Shown here: piece after piece, positions 1 through 7,442 of the stretch
How the letters are laid out: the number at the start of each line of letters is the position of its first letter
Position numbering within the stretch: position 1 is the stretch's first letter
NCBI GenBank assembly: GCA_937891475.1
Contig: CALATC010000037.1
Coordinates: 1 to 24,226 of the forward strand
Length of the DNA: 24,226 nucleotides
Direction of reading: 5' to 3'
Origin: an uncultured Granulicatella sp.
GTDB lineage: Bacteria > Bacillota > Bacilli > Lactobacillales > Aerococcaceae
The notes under the pieces: generated by a model
The model's database searches: none
Seen by the model: the letters and a program-made list of their open reading frames with translations, nothing else
What the model was told of the DNA's origin: nothing
Program-made: the position numbers and the translations under genes

Positions 1-215
1 AAAAAATCTTATCTGCATTAGCAGGTGGTACTTCATTAACTCCTGAAAAAGTTACTACATTACAAGATAACTTAGACCAATTAATTCCAGGTTTTGCTGC
101 TTTATTATTAACATTCGCATGTATGTGGTTATTAAAACGTAAAGTAAGTCCAATTTTAATTATCTTTGCATTATTTGCACTAGGTATTCTTGGTCGTGTA
201 ACAGGAATTATGTAA
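1..215 (+). CDS. PTS mannose/fructose/sorbose family IID component, 3' end only
   Basis: Partial gene cut by the left edge. The open frame begins at base 3 and ends with TAA at 213-215, giving about 70 C-terminal residues. The visible part has a short soluble stretch (LTPEKVTTLQDNLDQLIPG) and then two hydrophobic segments separated by the basic turn KRKVSP, ending LGRVTGIM. This resembles the C-terminus of the membrane IID subunit of mannose-class PTS permeases, which with IIC forms the sugar channel phosphorylated by IIAB. The manO-type gene immediately downstream supports the call, because manO follows the IIAB-IIC-IID genes in many Lactobacillales. The rest of the operon lies outside the window, so the sugar cannot be stated; mannose/glucose is the usual one. 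A strong terminator follows. Confidence 0.8.
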   Translation, partial: KILSALAGGTSLTPEKVTTLQDNLDQLIPGFAALLLTFACMWLLKRKVSPILIIFALFALGILGRVTGIM

Positions 216-232
216 TTAAGATACAATTTTGA

Positions 233-267
233 GATGAACAGATTTAAAAGTCTGTTCATCTTTTTTT
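233..267 (+). terminator. Rho-independent terminator after the PTS IID gene
   Basis: Perfect 10-bp stem GATGAACAGA (233-242) / TCTGTTCATC (251-260), an 8-nt loop and seven T residues (261-267). It starts 17 bases after the IID stop codon, so manO is either read through from the PTS operon at reduced level or has its own start. A TATGAT hexamer at 272-277 could be a -10 box, but no good -35 lies at the right distance. Confidence 0.9.
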
Positions 268-315
268 GTTTTATGATAGAATAGAGCTATCAGTTTAATG
301 AATAAGGAGAAAGTT

Positions 316-678
316 ATGGCACAGTCTTTAAATACAAAAGTTATTTTTACAACGAAAGCCAATGTATTTGTTGGTTGGATTGGAAATAAACACGGCGATA
401 TTCTTGTTGGTGATCGAGCGTTTGAGTTTTATAATGAAAAAAATCCGGAAGATTATATTCAAATCCCTTGGAATGAAATTGATAAAGTACGTGCTCAATT
501 GTTCTTCAAGGATCGTTATATTCGTGGGTTCTTTATAGATACGAAATCTGCAGGTTCTTTTAATTTTGTGGTGAAAAATGCAGGAAAATGTTTAAAAGAA
601 ATGCGTACATTTGTTGGAGAAGAAAACATTGTACGTAGTAAACCATTGTTTACGATGAGGAATTTTTTCAAAAAGTAA
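316..678 (+). CDS. manO: DUF956 family protein (ManO), mannose-PTS associated
   Basis: A 120-residue soluble protein with no signal peptide or membrane segment. The sequence (FTTKANVFVGWIGNKHGDILVGDRAFEFYN, then IPWNEID and FFKDRYIRGFFIDT) matches my memory of the DUF956/ManO family, which sits at the end of mannose-PTS operons in Lactobacillales. Its role is not firmly established; a regulatory or accessory function for the man PTS is usually assumed. Start choice: an upstream in-frame ATG at 298 exists, but AAGGAG at 304-309 sits 6 bases before ATG 316 (MAQSLNTK), so 316 is preferred. The preceding terminator separates it partly from the PTS gene, and the folded element E1 follows it. Confidence 0.85.
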   Translation: MAQSLNTKVIFTTKANVFVGWIGNKHGDILVGDRAFEFYNEKNPEDYIQIPWNEIDKVRAQLFFKDRYIRGFFIDTKSAGSFNFVVKNAGKCLKEMRTFVGEENIVRSKPLFTMRNFFKK

Positions 679-692
679 CTATAATCTTATAT

Positions 693-840
693 AATGACTT
701 CTCTAGCAATAGTAGTAAGGGACGGAAGCAGCCTTGCGCTTGCAAGTCTCATTCCTAAAATTTGAGCCTAAGGTCTCAAATTTCCCCAATAAAAGTAGCC
801 AATTAGGCTACTTTTATCATTACTACTATGGGAAGTCATT
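693..840. repeat. Intergenic structured element E1 (copy 1 of a three-copy family)
   Basis: The outer stem is 693-703 (AATGACTTCTC) with 830-840 (one T.G wobble), then a five-base left bulge (704-708), then ATAGTAGTAA (709-718) with TTACTACTAT (820-829), uninterrupted on the right side. Inside are three hairpins: the core AGCCTTGC/GCAAGTCT (730-737/742-749), AAATTTGAG/CTCAAATTT (758-766/775-783), and a perfect 12-bp stem with arms 789-800 and 806-817. Read on the minus strand, the core is GAGAC, stem-loop, GGCTGCTTCCGTCC (bases 719-751). It shares this core with E2 and E3 and the AAATTTGAG hairpin with E2. I found no open frame here. It fills most of the gap between manO and the ABC operon. 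It may be a mobile-derived repeat, a processed RNA or a transcription-end element. Confidence 0.7.
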
Positions 841-901
841 TGGGTTGTGGCATATAGTGCCTGTACGGATAAAATTTTATTTATGATATATGGAGAAGAG
901 T

Positions 902-1870
902 ATGATTCGTTTTGAAAATGTATCTAAAGAATATATAGATTCAGATATACAATTAAAAAAGTCTTTTAAAGAAAAATTATTTACAAAAAAAGCAAAGAAA
1001 ACAGTTATTCAAGATTTAAATTTAGAAATTAACGAAGGGGAAATCGTTGGTTATATTGGTGAGAATGGTGCTGGAAAATCTACGACAATAAAGATGTTGT
1101 TAGGAATTATCCCTGCAGATTCTGGTAATGTAACAGTTTTTGAAAAAGACTCATTCAAGAATCGTCGAAAAAACGCTTCTGAAATTGGAGTTATGTTTGG
1201 ACAGAAATCTCATCTATGGTGGGATTTACCTCTGTTAGATTCTTTCAAGTTTTTACAAAAAATTTATTCTAAAACATCTGTTGAAGATGATAAATGGTTA
1301 GAATGGTTAATAAATGAATTAGAAGTAAAAGCCTATATAAATCAACCAGTTCGAGAACTTTCTTTAGGACAACGTATGCGTGGAGAATTTGTTTGTGCTT
1401 TGCTTCATTCTCCTAAGTTAGTCATTTTAGATGAACCTACAATTGGTATTGATGTTCAAACAAAGCAAAAAATGATGGAAATTATTTTAAAAGTTAATGA
1501 GCAAAAAAATATGACATTCATGATTACCAGTCATGATTTTCAAGAGATTGAGAAAGTTTGTCAAAGAATTATTATTCTGAACAAAGGTATCAATGCATAT
1601 CAAGGAAGTATTGAAGAGTTTAAAAATCAATATTCTTATTTGAAAAAAGTTATCATTTATCACGAACAAGGACAGCATGAATTAATCGAAAATTCAACTA
1701 TAAAAGTACTAGCAAAGAATATTTTTTCTACTGAATATTTTTTTGATACTCGTGAAATTTCAGAAGAATTAGCGATTGAATTTATTCAGAATAATTATCA
1801 TCCTGATAATTTAGAAGTTGTTCATTTAAGTTTGTCAGAATTAATGACGGTAAAGAGGGTGTTAGAATGA
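902..1870 (+). CDS. ABC-2 type exporter, ATP-binding protein
   Basis: Nucleotide-binding subunit of 322 residues that powers the two membrane proteins encoded next. Visible motifs are Walker A GENGAGKST (53-61), a Q-loop glutamine at 101 in the FGQKSHLWW segment, signature LSLGQRMR (153-160), Walker B LVILDEPT (173-180) and switch histidine H211 (TSHD). A C-terminal extension of about 100 residues follows the ATPase core, typical of single-domain export ATPases of the DrrA/NatA type. The FGQ(K)xxLWWDLP pattern is one I associate with the subgroup paired with DUF990-like (ABC2_membrane_6) permeases. Start choice: ATG 890 is possible, but GGAG at 892-895 places the start at ATG 902 (MIRFENVSKEY). 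The 3' end overlaps the next gene by ATGA, indicating translational coupling. The substrate is not deducible. Confidence 0.9.
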   Translation: MIRFENVSKEYIDSDIQLKKSFKEKLFTKKAKKTVIQDLNLEINEGEIVGYIGENGAGKSTTIKMLLGIIPADSGNVTVFEKDSFKNRRKNASEIGVMFGQKSHLWWDLPLLDSFKFLQKIYSKTSVEDDKWLEWLINELEVKAYINQPVRELSLGQRMRGEFVCALLHSPKLVILDEPTIGIDVQTKQKMMEIILKVNEQKNMTFMITSHDFQEIEKVCQRIIILNKGINAYQGSIEEFKNQYSYLKKVIIYHEQGQHELIENSTIKVLAKNIFSTEYFFDTREISEELAIEFIQNNYHPDNLEVVHLSLSELMTVKRVLE

Positions 1871-2646
1871 AAGGTTTATTAGCATACACACTTTACCAAT
1901 TTAAGTCTAATAAAAAATATCGCATGAATAATGTTATGACGATTATGAGTACATTTATTGCTATTGTAATTCAGTATTATATTTGGACATATGTTGAAAA
2001 AACAAATGGTATGAATACACAACAAATTATTATTTATTCTATGTTTGCCTTAACATTATCGTCTTTATTACCTTTGTTTTCTTCAGCCGATTTTATGAAT
2101 CATATTATTTTAAAGGGAACAATAGCTAATTATTTACAGCGTCCACAAATGCTGTTTTTAGTCAATTCCTCTATTCAAATTGGAAATAGTGTCTATAAGA
2201 TTATTTATCGAATTATTCCTATCTGGGTTATTTATGTTATTTTTTTCAAAATAAATCTCATGACTGTAAATGGTGTTCTTTTGTTGGCATTACTATCTTT
2301 ATGTTTGAGTTGGATACTTTCATTAATTGTTGGTCATATTATAGGATTACTTTCTCCGTATTTAATTAGTATAAATGGAACTAAAAGTTTAATTTCAGGC
2401 TTAATTTTATTACTTGGAGGGGGAGTTTTACCGATAGATATTTATCCTGAACCTTTAAAATTTATTGTATTAAAACTCCCTTTTGTTGCATTACAATATT
2501 TTCCTAGCGCAATATTAAGTGGAAGTCAATTGTTTTCCTATAAAACTGCACTTTTAATTCAATTATGTTGGATTCTTTTCTTTCTTTTAGTTTTATTCAT
2601 TTTACAAAAAAGAGTCTATTCAAAACTAGAAATTATGGGAGGGTAA
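1867..2646 (+). CDS. ABC-2 type exporter, permease subunit 1
   Basis: A 259-residue integral membrane protein with about six hydrophobic segments and a short basic N-terminus (MKGLLAYTLYQFKSNKKYRMNN). Length, topology and position next to an export ATPase and a second permease fit an ABC-2/DUF990-like half-permease. Its start ATG overlaps the ATPase stop (ATGA at 1867-1870), so the two are probably translated in a fixed ratio. No substrate-binding protein or immunity gene is nearby, and this argues for export rather than uptake. Codon use looks even richer in A/T than the housekeeping genes downstream, which may reflect membrane composition or later acquisition. Substrate unknown. Confidence 0.85.
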   Translation: MKGLLAYTLYQFKSNKKYRMNNVMTIMSTFIAIVIQYYIWTYVEKTNGMNTQQIIIYSMFALTLSSLLPLFSSADFMNHIILKGTIANYLQRPQMLFLVNSSIQIGNSVYKIIYRIIPIWVIYVIFFKINLMTVNGVLLLALLSLCLSWILSLIVGHIIGLLSPYLISINGTKSLISGLILLLGGGVLPIDIYPEPLKFIVLKLPFVALQYFPSAILSGSQLFSYKTALLIQLCWILFFLLVLFILQKRVYSKLEIMGG

Positions 2647-2647
2647 G

Positions 2648-3454
2648 ATGATGATTCGTTCGTTAAAATTTTATAGAAAAATTTATACTGAATTTGTAAG
2701 AATGGATATCAAACGAATAATGATGTATCCTATTGATTTTGTTTTAGGAAATATGGGCTTTTTCCTAGAAACCATTTCAACCTTATTTGTTTTGTATATA
2801 ATAGTAATGAATACTGGATTTTTAGGTGAGTTTAGTGGATACGAAGTGTTATTTTTTTATTCTTACTTGATGTTAGTAAATGCGTTATGGGAAATATTTT
2901 TTGTAACTGTACTTGAAATTCCATATATGATTCAAAGTGGAGAGTTAGATATTTTCTTAGTAAGGCCCTTAAATATATTATTTCAATTTATTATTTTTCA
3001 ACTAGATGAAGAATCTGTATTTGAAACGGTAGTGGCTTTATTGTTATTAATAGGATCAATCACTCAATTATCTGGATTATGGACAGTTATCTTCTTTATT
3101 AAATTACTTTTCTTTATACTTTCTTCTATTTTTGTTAGATATGCTATTTATTTATTTTTAAGTACTACTGCATTTTGGTGGGTATCAAATGATGGGCTTA
3201 AAAGTATTTTTTGGGAAGTTTCTCAACTTGGAAATTATCCAATTTCAATCTATCCTCAATGGTTAAAAGCTGTATTAATGATTATACCATTTAGTTTTAT
3301 AGGATATTTTCCTGTACATGAGTTATTACTGAGTACTAATCAATTTACTTTAGAAACATTAATGAATTTTAGTTCAGGATGGATTATATTTTATTTAGTT
3401 TATCAATTCTTTTGGAAACAAGGATTAAAGAAATATCAAAGTATTGGTGGTTAA
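2648..3454 (+). CDS. ABC-2 type exporter, permease subunit 2 (DUF990-like)
   Basis: A 268-residue membrane protein with about six hydrophobic segments. It carries the segment MIQSGELDIFLVRPLN, which I recognise from ABC2_membrane_6/DUF990 permeases, where a G-(E/S)-LD-(I/L)-(F/L)-L-x-(R/K)-P-(L/I) turn is characteristic. It probably forms a heterodimer with the preceding permease. It begins one base after that gene's stop. The ribosome site GGAGGG (2638-2643) lies 4 bases from ATG 2648 and 7 from ATG 2651, so the start could be the second methionine. The function of the complex (lipid, peptide or drug export) cannot be told from sequence. Confidence 0.87.
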   Translation: MMIRSLKFYRKIYTEFVRMDIKRIMMYPIDFVLGNMGFFLETISTLFVLYIIVMNTGFLGEFSGYEVLFFYSYLMLVNALWEIFFVTVLEIPYMIQSGELDIFLVRPLNILFQFIIFQLDEESVFETVVALLLLIGSITQLSGLWTVIFFIKLLFFILSSIFVRYAIYLFLSTTAFWWVSNDGLKSIFWEVSQLGNYPISIYPQWLKAVLMIIPFSFIGYFPVHELLLSTNQFTLETLMNFSSGWIIFYLVYQFFWKQGLKKYQSIGG

Positions 3455-3493
3455 TTTAATAAAAACATAAACTTAAAATATTATATTAACCAC
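3447..3493. repeat. Inverted repeat at the end of the ABC exporter operon
   Basis: Perfect 9-bp arms GTGGTTAAT (3447-3455) and ATTAACCAC (3485-3493) with a 29-base AT-rich loop. The left arm contains the stop codon of the second permease. No T-run follows, so a Rho-independent terminator is not supported. It may be an mRNA 3'-end structure or chance. Confidence 0.35.
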
Positions 3494-3503
3494 AGCATTC
3501 AGC

Positions 3504-3532
3504 TTGACTTTTTCTTGTAAAAATTATACGAT
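3504..3532 (+). promoter_or_regulatory. Probable sigma-A promoter for the mgtC-like gene
   Basis: TTGACT (3504-3509), a 17-base spacer and TACGAT (3527-3532). The leader to the start codon is about 45 bases. It lies in the 129-base gap after the ABC operon. Confidence 0.6.
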
Positions 3533-3583
3533 TATAAGCATTCTACAGGAACGATATCATGAAGAATGGAAAGGAGAAGTTAA

Positions 3584-4282
3584 ATGAATCAAATATTTTT
3601 ACATCAATTTGATGCTTTGTTAGAATTACGACATTTTTTATCCATTATTCTTGCATGTTTATGCGGTTGGGCGATTGGATATGAGCGTAAGTCAAGAAAC
3701 AAACAAGCGGGGGTAAAAACCCATGTGATTGTTGCATTAGCTTCTGCTTTAATGATGATTGTTTCAAAAGAAGCCTTTTGGGAAACTCCAGACGCTGCAG
3801 ATACAACACGTATTGCTGCGCAAATCGTTAGTGGTATCAGTTTTATCGGTGGTGGTATTATCTACATGCGTGATATGCGTGTTAGTGGTGTCACGACAGC
3901 TGCTGGTTTATGGGCAACTTCGGGAATTGGAATGGCCATTGGTGGAGGATTCTGGTTCTTTGGTAGTGTGTGTTGTGCAGTTGTAGTAATTGTTCAATTA
4001 TTGACACATCGTAAACTCAGTGTTCATAGAAAAATGTATCAATTAAATATTACTGGGATGATTAGTCATTTGAATGTTATTCATGATATTCATCGACATT
4101 GTAATTTAAAACAGTATCAAGCTGCCAATGTTGAAGTGAAGAAAATTCCAGAAGGATATGAACTATATATTCAAATTGATAACGATGCACGAATTTTTGT
4201 TCAAGATTTTAAAAAGACCATTCAAGAAAATGGAATTGACTTCAAATTTAAGAAAGTTAAATTTAAAGCCACAATGGGATAA
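3584..4282 (+). CDS. MgtC/SapB family membrane protein
   Basis: A 232-residue protein with an N-terminal membrane half of about four to five segments and a soluble C-terminal domain of about 80 residues. The hallmark MgtC blocks are present: GWAIGYERKSRNKQAGVKTHVIVALASALMM, then RIAAQIVSGISFIGGGIIYM and VSGVTTAAGLWATSGIGMAIGGG. Family members are linked to growth in low magnesium and, in pathogens, survival in macrophages, with a proposed inhibitory action on F-type ATPase. The soluble tail is predicted to be ACT-like. Physiological function in Gram-positive commensals is mostly unassigned, so no symbol is given. AAGGAG (3571-3576) sits 7 bases before the ATG. It has its own promoter and terminator, so it is likely monocistronic. 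No magnesium riboswitch was recognised in the short leader. Confidence 0.88.
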   Translation: MNQIFLHQFDALLELRHFLSIILACLCGWAIGYERKSRNKQAGVKTHVIVALASALMMIVSKEAFWETPDAADTTRIAAQIVSGISFIGGGIIYMRDMRVSGVTTAAGLWATSGIGMAIGGGFWFFGSVCCAVVVIVQLLTHRKLSVHRKMYQLNITGMISHLNVIHDIHRHCNLKQYQAANVEVKKIPEGYELYIQIDNDARIFVQDFKKTIQENGIDFKFKKVKFKATMG

Positions 4283-4290
4283 TCACTTAG

Positions 4291-4333
4291 AAAGCCTTGA
4301 AGGAGTATGATAGCTCTCTTCATGGCTTTTTTG
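4291..4333 (+). terminator. Rho-independent terminator after the mgtC-like gene
   Basis: Arms AAAGCCTTGAAGG (4291-4303) and the CTTCATGGCTTT side ending at 4329 pair with one internal mismatch and a wobble, followed by a T-run to 4332. It starts 8 bases after the stop codon. Confidence 0.8.
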
Positions 4334-4337
4334 TTTA

Positions 4338-4346
4338 TGATATAAT
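4338..4346 (+). promoter_or_regulatory. Extended -10 promoter for the ADP-ribosylglycohydrolase gene
   Basis: TGATATAAT gives a TGn plus perfect TATAAT -10. No good -35 lies at 17 bases, as is common for extended -10 promoters. The predicted start of transcription is close to the ribosome site at 4354-4361, so the leader would be very short. Confidence 0.6.
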
Positions 4347-4371
4347 GAACTCAAAAGGAGGCAGAAGGTTT

Positions 4372-5361
4372 ATGGATAAAAGAGAAAATTTAGAATCGTT
4401 AAGAACAATGATTTTAGCTGTTATATATGGGCTGGCTGTTGGTGACGCATTAGGTGTTCCTGTGGAGTTTGAAGAAAGAGACACTTATTCTCTTACAGAC
4501 ATGATAGGATATGGGACTTATCAGCAACCTCCTGGTACATGGTCAGATGATACTTCATTGACATTAGCACTCATGGAACATTTAGGTGAGGAATCAGATT
4601 TAAATGGACTAATGGATAAATTTGTAGCTTATCGTAATGGTTATTTGACACCTTTTGGGAATTGTTTTGATATCGGGATTGCAACAAATGAAGCAATTGA
4701 GAGATATTTATCAGGCATTTTTCCTGAAGAGTGTGGAGGACAAGATAAAAGTTCTAACGGTAATGGGGCTTTGATGAGAATTTCTCCTTTAGTTTTTCTT
4801 TTGATGAAAAAATCTAATCTAATTGAGCAAGTTGAGTTCATAAAAAAATATACGACAGTATCGCATCGTCATCCTCGATCCATTGTTGCTTCCATTATTT
4901 ATATTTTGTTATTAAAAGAATTGCTAGTCAATGATTTACTTCCAGAAGTATTAGAGGCAGTCCAACAAAAATTAGAAGAAATATTTAGTCAAAATTCTGA
5001 ATACAAGACAGAATATGAAAATCATTTTAAAGAAATTTTTGAGCAAAAATTTTATCATAAAACTCGTGAAGAAATCAAATCTACAGGATATGTGGTGGAT
5101 ACACTGAAAGCATGTTTATGGTGTTTAGGAACAACGGATAATTTTAAAGATGCCGTTTTGAAAGCCGTGAATCTTGGAGAGGATACAGACACCATTGGAG
5201 CTATTACAGGTACGCTTGCAGGTGCTAAATATTCTTTGGAATCAATTCCTAATGAATGGATAGTTAAATTAGTCAATAAATCCTTAATAGATGAAAAATG
5301 TGAGCAATTATTTAACAGAATTATTGAAGAGTTATTAAGTTATTCTTTATTTTTTAAATAA
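4372..5361 (+). CDS. ADP-ribosylglycohydrolase (DraG/ARH family)
   Basis: A 329-residue soluble protein. ARH-family landmarks are present in order: GDALGVPVEFE (24-34), the metal-site block TWSDDTS (56-62), SNGNGALMRISPL in the middle, HPRSIVASIIY, and the C-terminal metal-site block GEDTDTIGAITGTLAGA (269-285). This family removes ADP-ribose from arginine or other acceptors, or hydrolyses related ADP-ribosyl compounds, using two magnesium ions. The substrate here is unknown. An in-frame ATG at 4297 lies inside the upstream terminator and is rejected. AAAGGAGG (4354-4361) selects ATG 4372. No ADP-ribosyltransferase or dinitrogenase reductase gene is nearby, so the partner, if any, is encoded elsewhere. 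Its last 22 bases overlap the 3' end of the convergent gene that follows. Confidence 0.9.
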   Translation: MDKRENLESLRTMILAVIYGLAVGDALGVPVEFEERDTYSLTDMIGYGTYQQPPGTWSDDTSLTLALMEHLGEESDLNGLMDKFVAYRNGYLTPFGNCFDIGIATNEAIERYLSGIFPEECGGQDKSSNGNGALMRISPLVFLLMKKSNLIEQVEFIKKYTTVSHRHPRSIVASIIYILLLKELLVNDLLPEVLEAVQQKLEEIFSQNSEYKTEYENHFKEIFEQKFYHKTREEIKSTGYVVDTLKACLWCLGTTDNFKDAVLKAVNLGEDTDTIGAITGTLAGAKYSLESIPNEWIVKLVNKSLIDEKCEQLFNRIIEELLSYSLFFK

Positions 5362-5597
5362 AAATAAAGTAGTAAGTCCAATACTTTGGTAATCATCCAT
5401 AAAATAATCGCATAATAAAAGAAATAGAAGAAATATGAAATACTAACCATGATTCCTAATAAAACAAAAATAACAATAGATAATACCCAAAATAATTTTA
5501 AGTATAATAATATTTTTTCACGGATAAAAAATTCTTCATTACTTAATGTGGATTCAGGGCCATCGAATTTATCGATTAGTTGAATCAATTTTTTCAT
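5340..5597 (-). CDS. Small membrane protein of unknown function (85 aa)
   Basis: I do not recognise the family. The protein has a polar N-terminal segment (MKKLIQLIDKFDGPESTLSNEEFFIREK) and then two hydrophobic segments at about 31-52 and 55-80, with many aromatic residues and a short basic tail. The gene is supported by AGGAAG (minus strand, 5609-5604) 6 bases before the ATG and by a TAGTCA-17-TATAAT promoter. It runs against the ADP-ribosylglycohydrolase gene and overlaps its 3' end by 22 bases, with no terminator visible between them, so the two transcripts should be antisense at their ends. A role as a membrane anchor, regulator or toxin-like peptide is not supported by any motif. Confidence 0.7.
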   Translation of the reverse strand: MKKLIQLIDKFDGPESTLSNEEFFIREKILLYLKLFWVLSIVIFVLLGIMVSISYFFYFFYYAIILWMITKVLDLLLYFYLKNKE

Positions 5598-5632
5598 ATA
5601 TTTCTTCCTTTCATCATAAAAATAATATTGTG

Positions 5633-5661
5633 ATTATACACTAAAAGTCTGCCCATGACTA
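5633..5661 (-). promoter_or_regulatory. Promoter for the 85-aa membrane protein gene
   Basis: On the minus strand: TAGTCA (5661-5656), a 17-base spacer and a perfect TATAAT (5638-5633), about 35 bases before the start codon. Confidence 0.55.
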
Positions 5662-5670
5662 TGAATAATT

Positions 5671-5698
5671 TTGAAATAAAAAAGGAGTATGTTAAAAT
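5671..5698 (+). promoter_or_regulatory. Promoter for rbgA
   Basis: TTGAAA (5671-5676), a 16-base spacer and TAAAAT (5693-5698). It is back to back with the minus-strand promoter, about 10 bases apart, so the two may influence each other. Confidence 0.5.
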
Positions 5699-5739
5699 AG
5701 TTCAGAATAAAGTACAAGTAGTAAGAAAGGATGAAACGA

Positions 5740-6597
5740 ATGGCAACGATACAATGGTATCCTGGACATATGGCTAAAGCTAAAAGAGAAGCCATTGAAA
5801 AACTAAAATTAGTAGATGTTGTAATCGAATTAGTGGATGCACGTATTCCAGAATCAAGTCGTAATCCAATTGTAAATGAGATTAAAGGACAAAAGAAACA
5901 ATTAATGCTGTTAAATAAGACGGATTTAGCAGATCCAATTCAAACAAAAAAATGGATGAAATATTACCAAGAAGAAGGCATTGAGGTATTAACAGTTGAA
6001 GCTAAAGATGGAAAAGGTTTGAATCAAGTAAAAGCAGCGATTAAAGCATTGATGGCAGATGAATTTGAAAAATTAGCGGCAAAAGGCGTACGTCCTCGTC
6101 CAATCCGTTTAATGGTCTTAGGAATTCCGAACGTTGGAAAATCAACCTTTATTAATCGTATGATTCAAAAGAATCAAGCTGAAACGGCGAATCGTCCTGG
6201 TGTTACAAAAGGGCAACGTTGGTTAAAAATCGGTAATGATTTTGAATTATTGGATACACCTGGTATTTTATGGCCAAAATTCGATAATCAAGAGATTGGA
6301 AATAAATTAGCAGTAACTGGTGCTATTAAAGATTCTTTATTACATATGGATGATGTAGCGTTATTTGCGATTAATATTTTTAGAACCTACTATACTGATG
6401 CTTTAAGAAAGCCTTATGGATTGAGTGAAGCTGATTTAGAATTATCAGATGTGGATTTATTATTACTCATTACGAAAAAGTTAGGATTCAAAGATGATTA
6501 CGAACGTGCGAGTGAGCGTATTATTTTTGATATTCGTGGTGGTAAATTAGGTCGATATACATTAGATACTGCACCAATTAGTTTGGAAGGTGTATAA
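5740..6597 (+). CDS. rbgA: Ribosome biogenesis GTPase RbgA (YlqF)
   Basis: A 285-residue circularly permuted GTPase that acts late in 50S subunit assembly. The G motifs run in permuted order: NKTD (G4, 59-62), then GIPNVGKS (G1, 128-135), then DTPG (G3, 172-175). The N-terminus MATIQWYPGHMAKAKRE and the C-terminal helical domain (GGKLGRYTLDTAP) are typical of the family. A methionine at 5731 is in frame but too close to AGAAAGG (5724-5730); ATG 5740 is 9 bases away and gives the conserved MATIQW start. It is followed by rnhB after one base, a widespread Firmicutes arrangement. Confidence 0.96.
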   Translation: MATIQWYPGHMAKAKREAIEKLKLVDVVIELVDARIPESSRNPIVNEIKGQKKQLMLLNKTDLADPIQTKKWMKYYQEEGIEVLTVEAKDGKGLNQVKAAIKALMADEFEKLAAKGVRPRPIRLMVLGIPNVGKSTFINRMIQKNQAETANRPGVTKGQRWLKIGNDFELLDTPGILWPKFDNQEIGNKLAVTGAIKDSLLHMDDVALFAINIFRTYYTDALRKPYGLSEADLELSDVDLLLLITKKLGFKDDYERASERIIFDIRGGKLGRYTLDTAPISLEGV

Positions 6598-6598
6598 A

Positions 6599-7372
6599 AT
6601 GACTGAAAAATATACGATTAGTCAAATTAAAGAATTACTAAGTTCCATTCATTCGATGGAAGATCCCATGTTTCAACAATTAAGTTTAGATATGAGAAAA
6701 GGAGTGCAAACAGCTCTCAAATCATGTCAAAAACGAATTGAAAAAGAACAAAAACGTGCAGAACATTTTATTGAAATGCAATATTATGAGCGTTTAGCAT
6801 ACAAAGAAGGAGCTAGTTTTATTGCTGGTGTAGATGAAGTGGGACGTGGTCCATTAGCAGGGCCTGTTGTAGCTGCAGCGGTTATTTTACCGAAAAATAT
6901 TGAAGATTTAGGGTTTGATGATTCTAAAAAATTATCAGCTTCTAAACGAGAAGAAATTTATCGACTCATTCAAGAAAAAGCGATTGCGATTGGAATCGGA
7001 ATTGTGGATGCGGATATTATTGACCAAGTGAACATTTACCAAGCCAGTCGTTTAGCGATGCAACAAGCAGTTAGTGAATTAAAGATTCAACCGGATTATT
7101 TATTAATTGATGCAATGAAAATTGATGTGAATACACCGCAAATTGGCATTATTAAAGGTGATGCAAAGAGTATATCGATTGCAGCAGCAAGCATTGTCGC
7201 CAAGCAAGTGCGTGATCAAATGATGCAAGAATTTGATGAATTATATCCTGGCTATGATTTTTCTAATAATGCGGGTTATGGAACTCCAAAACACTTGGAA
7301 GGATTAAAAACAAAAGGAATTTGTCCAATTCATCGTAAAACTTTTGCTCCAATTAAAGATTATTTAGAATAA
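6599..7372 (+). CDS. rnhB: Ribonuclease HII
   Basis: A 257-residue enzyme that cuts the RNA strand of RNA/DNA hybrids and single ribonucleotides in DNA. The catalytic Asp-Glu pair is in GVDEVGRGPLAGPVV (D79, E80), with further acidic residues in LLIDAMKI and in the KGDAKSISIAAASIVAKQVRD block. An N-terminal extension of about 70 residues (SQIKELLSSI...RAEHF) precedes the catalytic core, as in other Firmicutes RNase HII proteins. A GTG at 6590 is in frame, but GGAAGG (6585-6590) 8 bases upstream favours ATG 6599. It begins one base after the rbgA stop, so the two are co-transcribed. No convincing terminator follows. Confidence 0.96.
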   Translation: MTEKYTISQIKELLSSIHSMEDPMFQQLSLDMRKGVQTALKSCQKRIEKEQKRAEHFIEMQYYERLAYKEGASFIAGVDEVGRGPLAGPVVAAAVILPKNIEDLGFDDSKKLSASKREEIYRLIQEKAIAIGIGIVDADIIDQVNIYQASRLAMQQAVSELKIQPDYLLIDAMKIDVNTPQIGIIKGDAKSISIAAASIVAKQVRDQMMQEFDELYPGYDFSNNAGYGTPKHLEGLKTKGICPIHRKTFAPIKDYLE

Positions 7373-7442
7373 AAAATATTTTTAGCCTTTTTTTTCGTAT
7401 ATAACAAGTAGAGATGTTATTTCGAGAAAGAAGGTTATTTTT

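Noticed and set aside
719..735. GGGACGGAAGCAGCC resembles the apical loop of SRP (4.5S/scRNA) RNA
   Set aside because: The surrounding stems do not follow the SRP RNA fold, and the same core recurs in E2 and E3 with a different sequence at this place.
845..887. Promoter directly before the ABC exporter (TTGTGG, TAAAAT, TATGAT)
   Set aside because: No pair of hexamers has acceptable spacing; the operon's start remains unresolved.
3546..3562. CcpA catabolite site before the mgtC-like gene (CGATATCA)
   Set aside because: Only the right half fits the cre consensus; the left half is poor.
7372..7395. Possible rnhB terminator (AAAAATATTTTT followed by eight T residues)
   Set aside because: The palindrome has no G-C pair and would not form a stable hairpin; the T-run is not directly adjacent.
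7388..7402. Competence sigma-factor box before dprA (T-run then CGTATATA)
   Set aside because: It does not match the streptococcal TACGAATA box as I remember it in the right orientation, and no other competence promoter is available for comparison.
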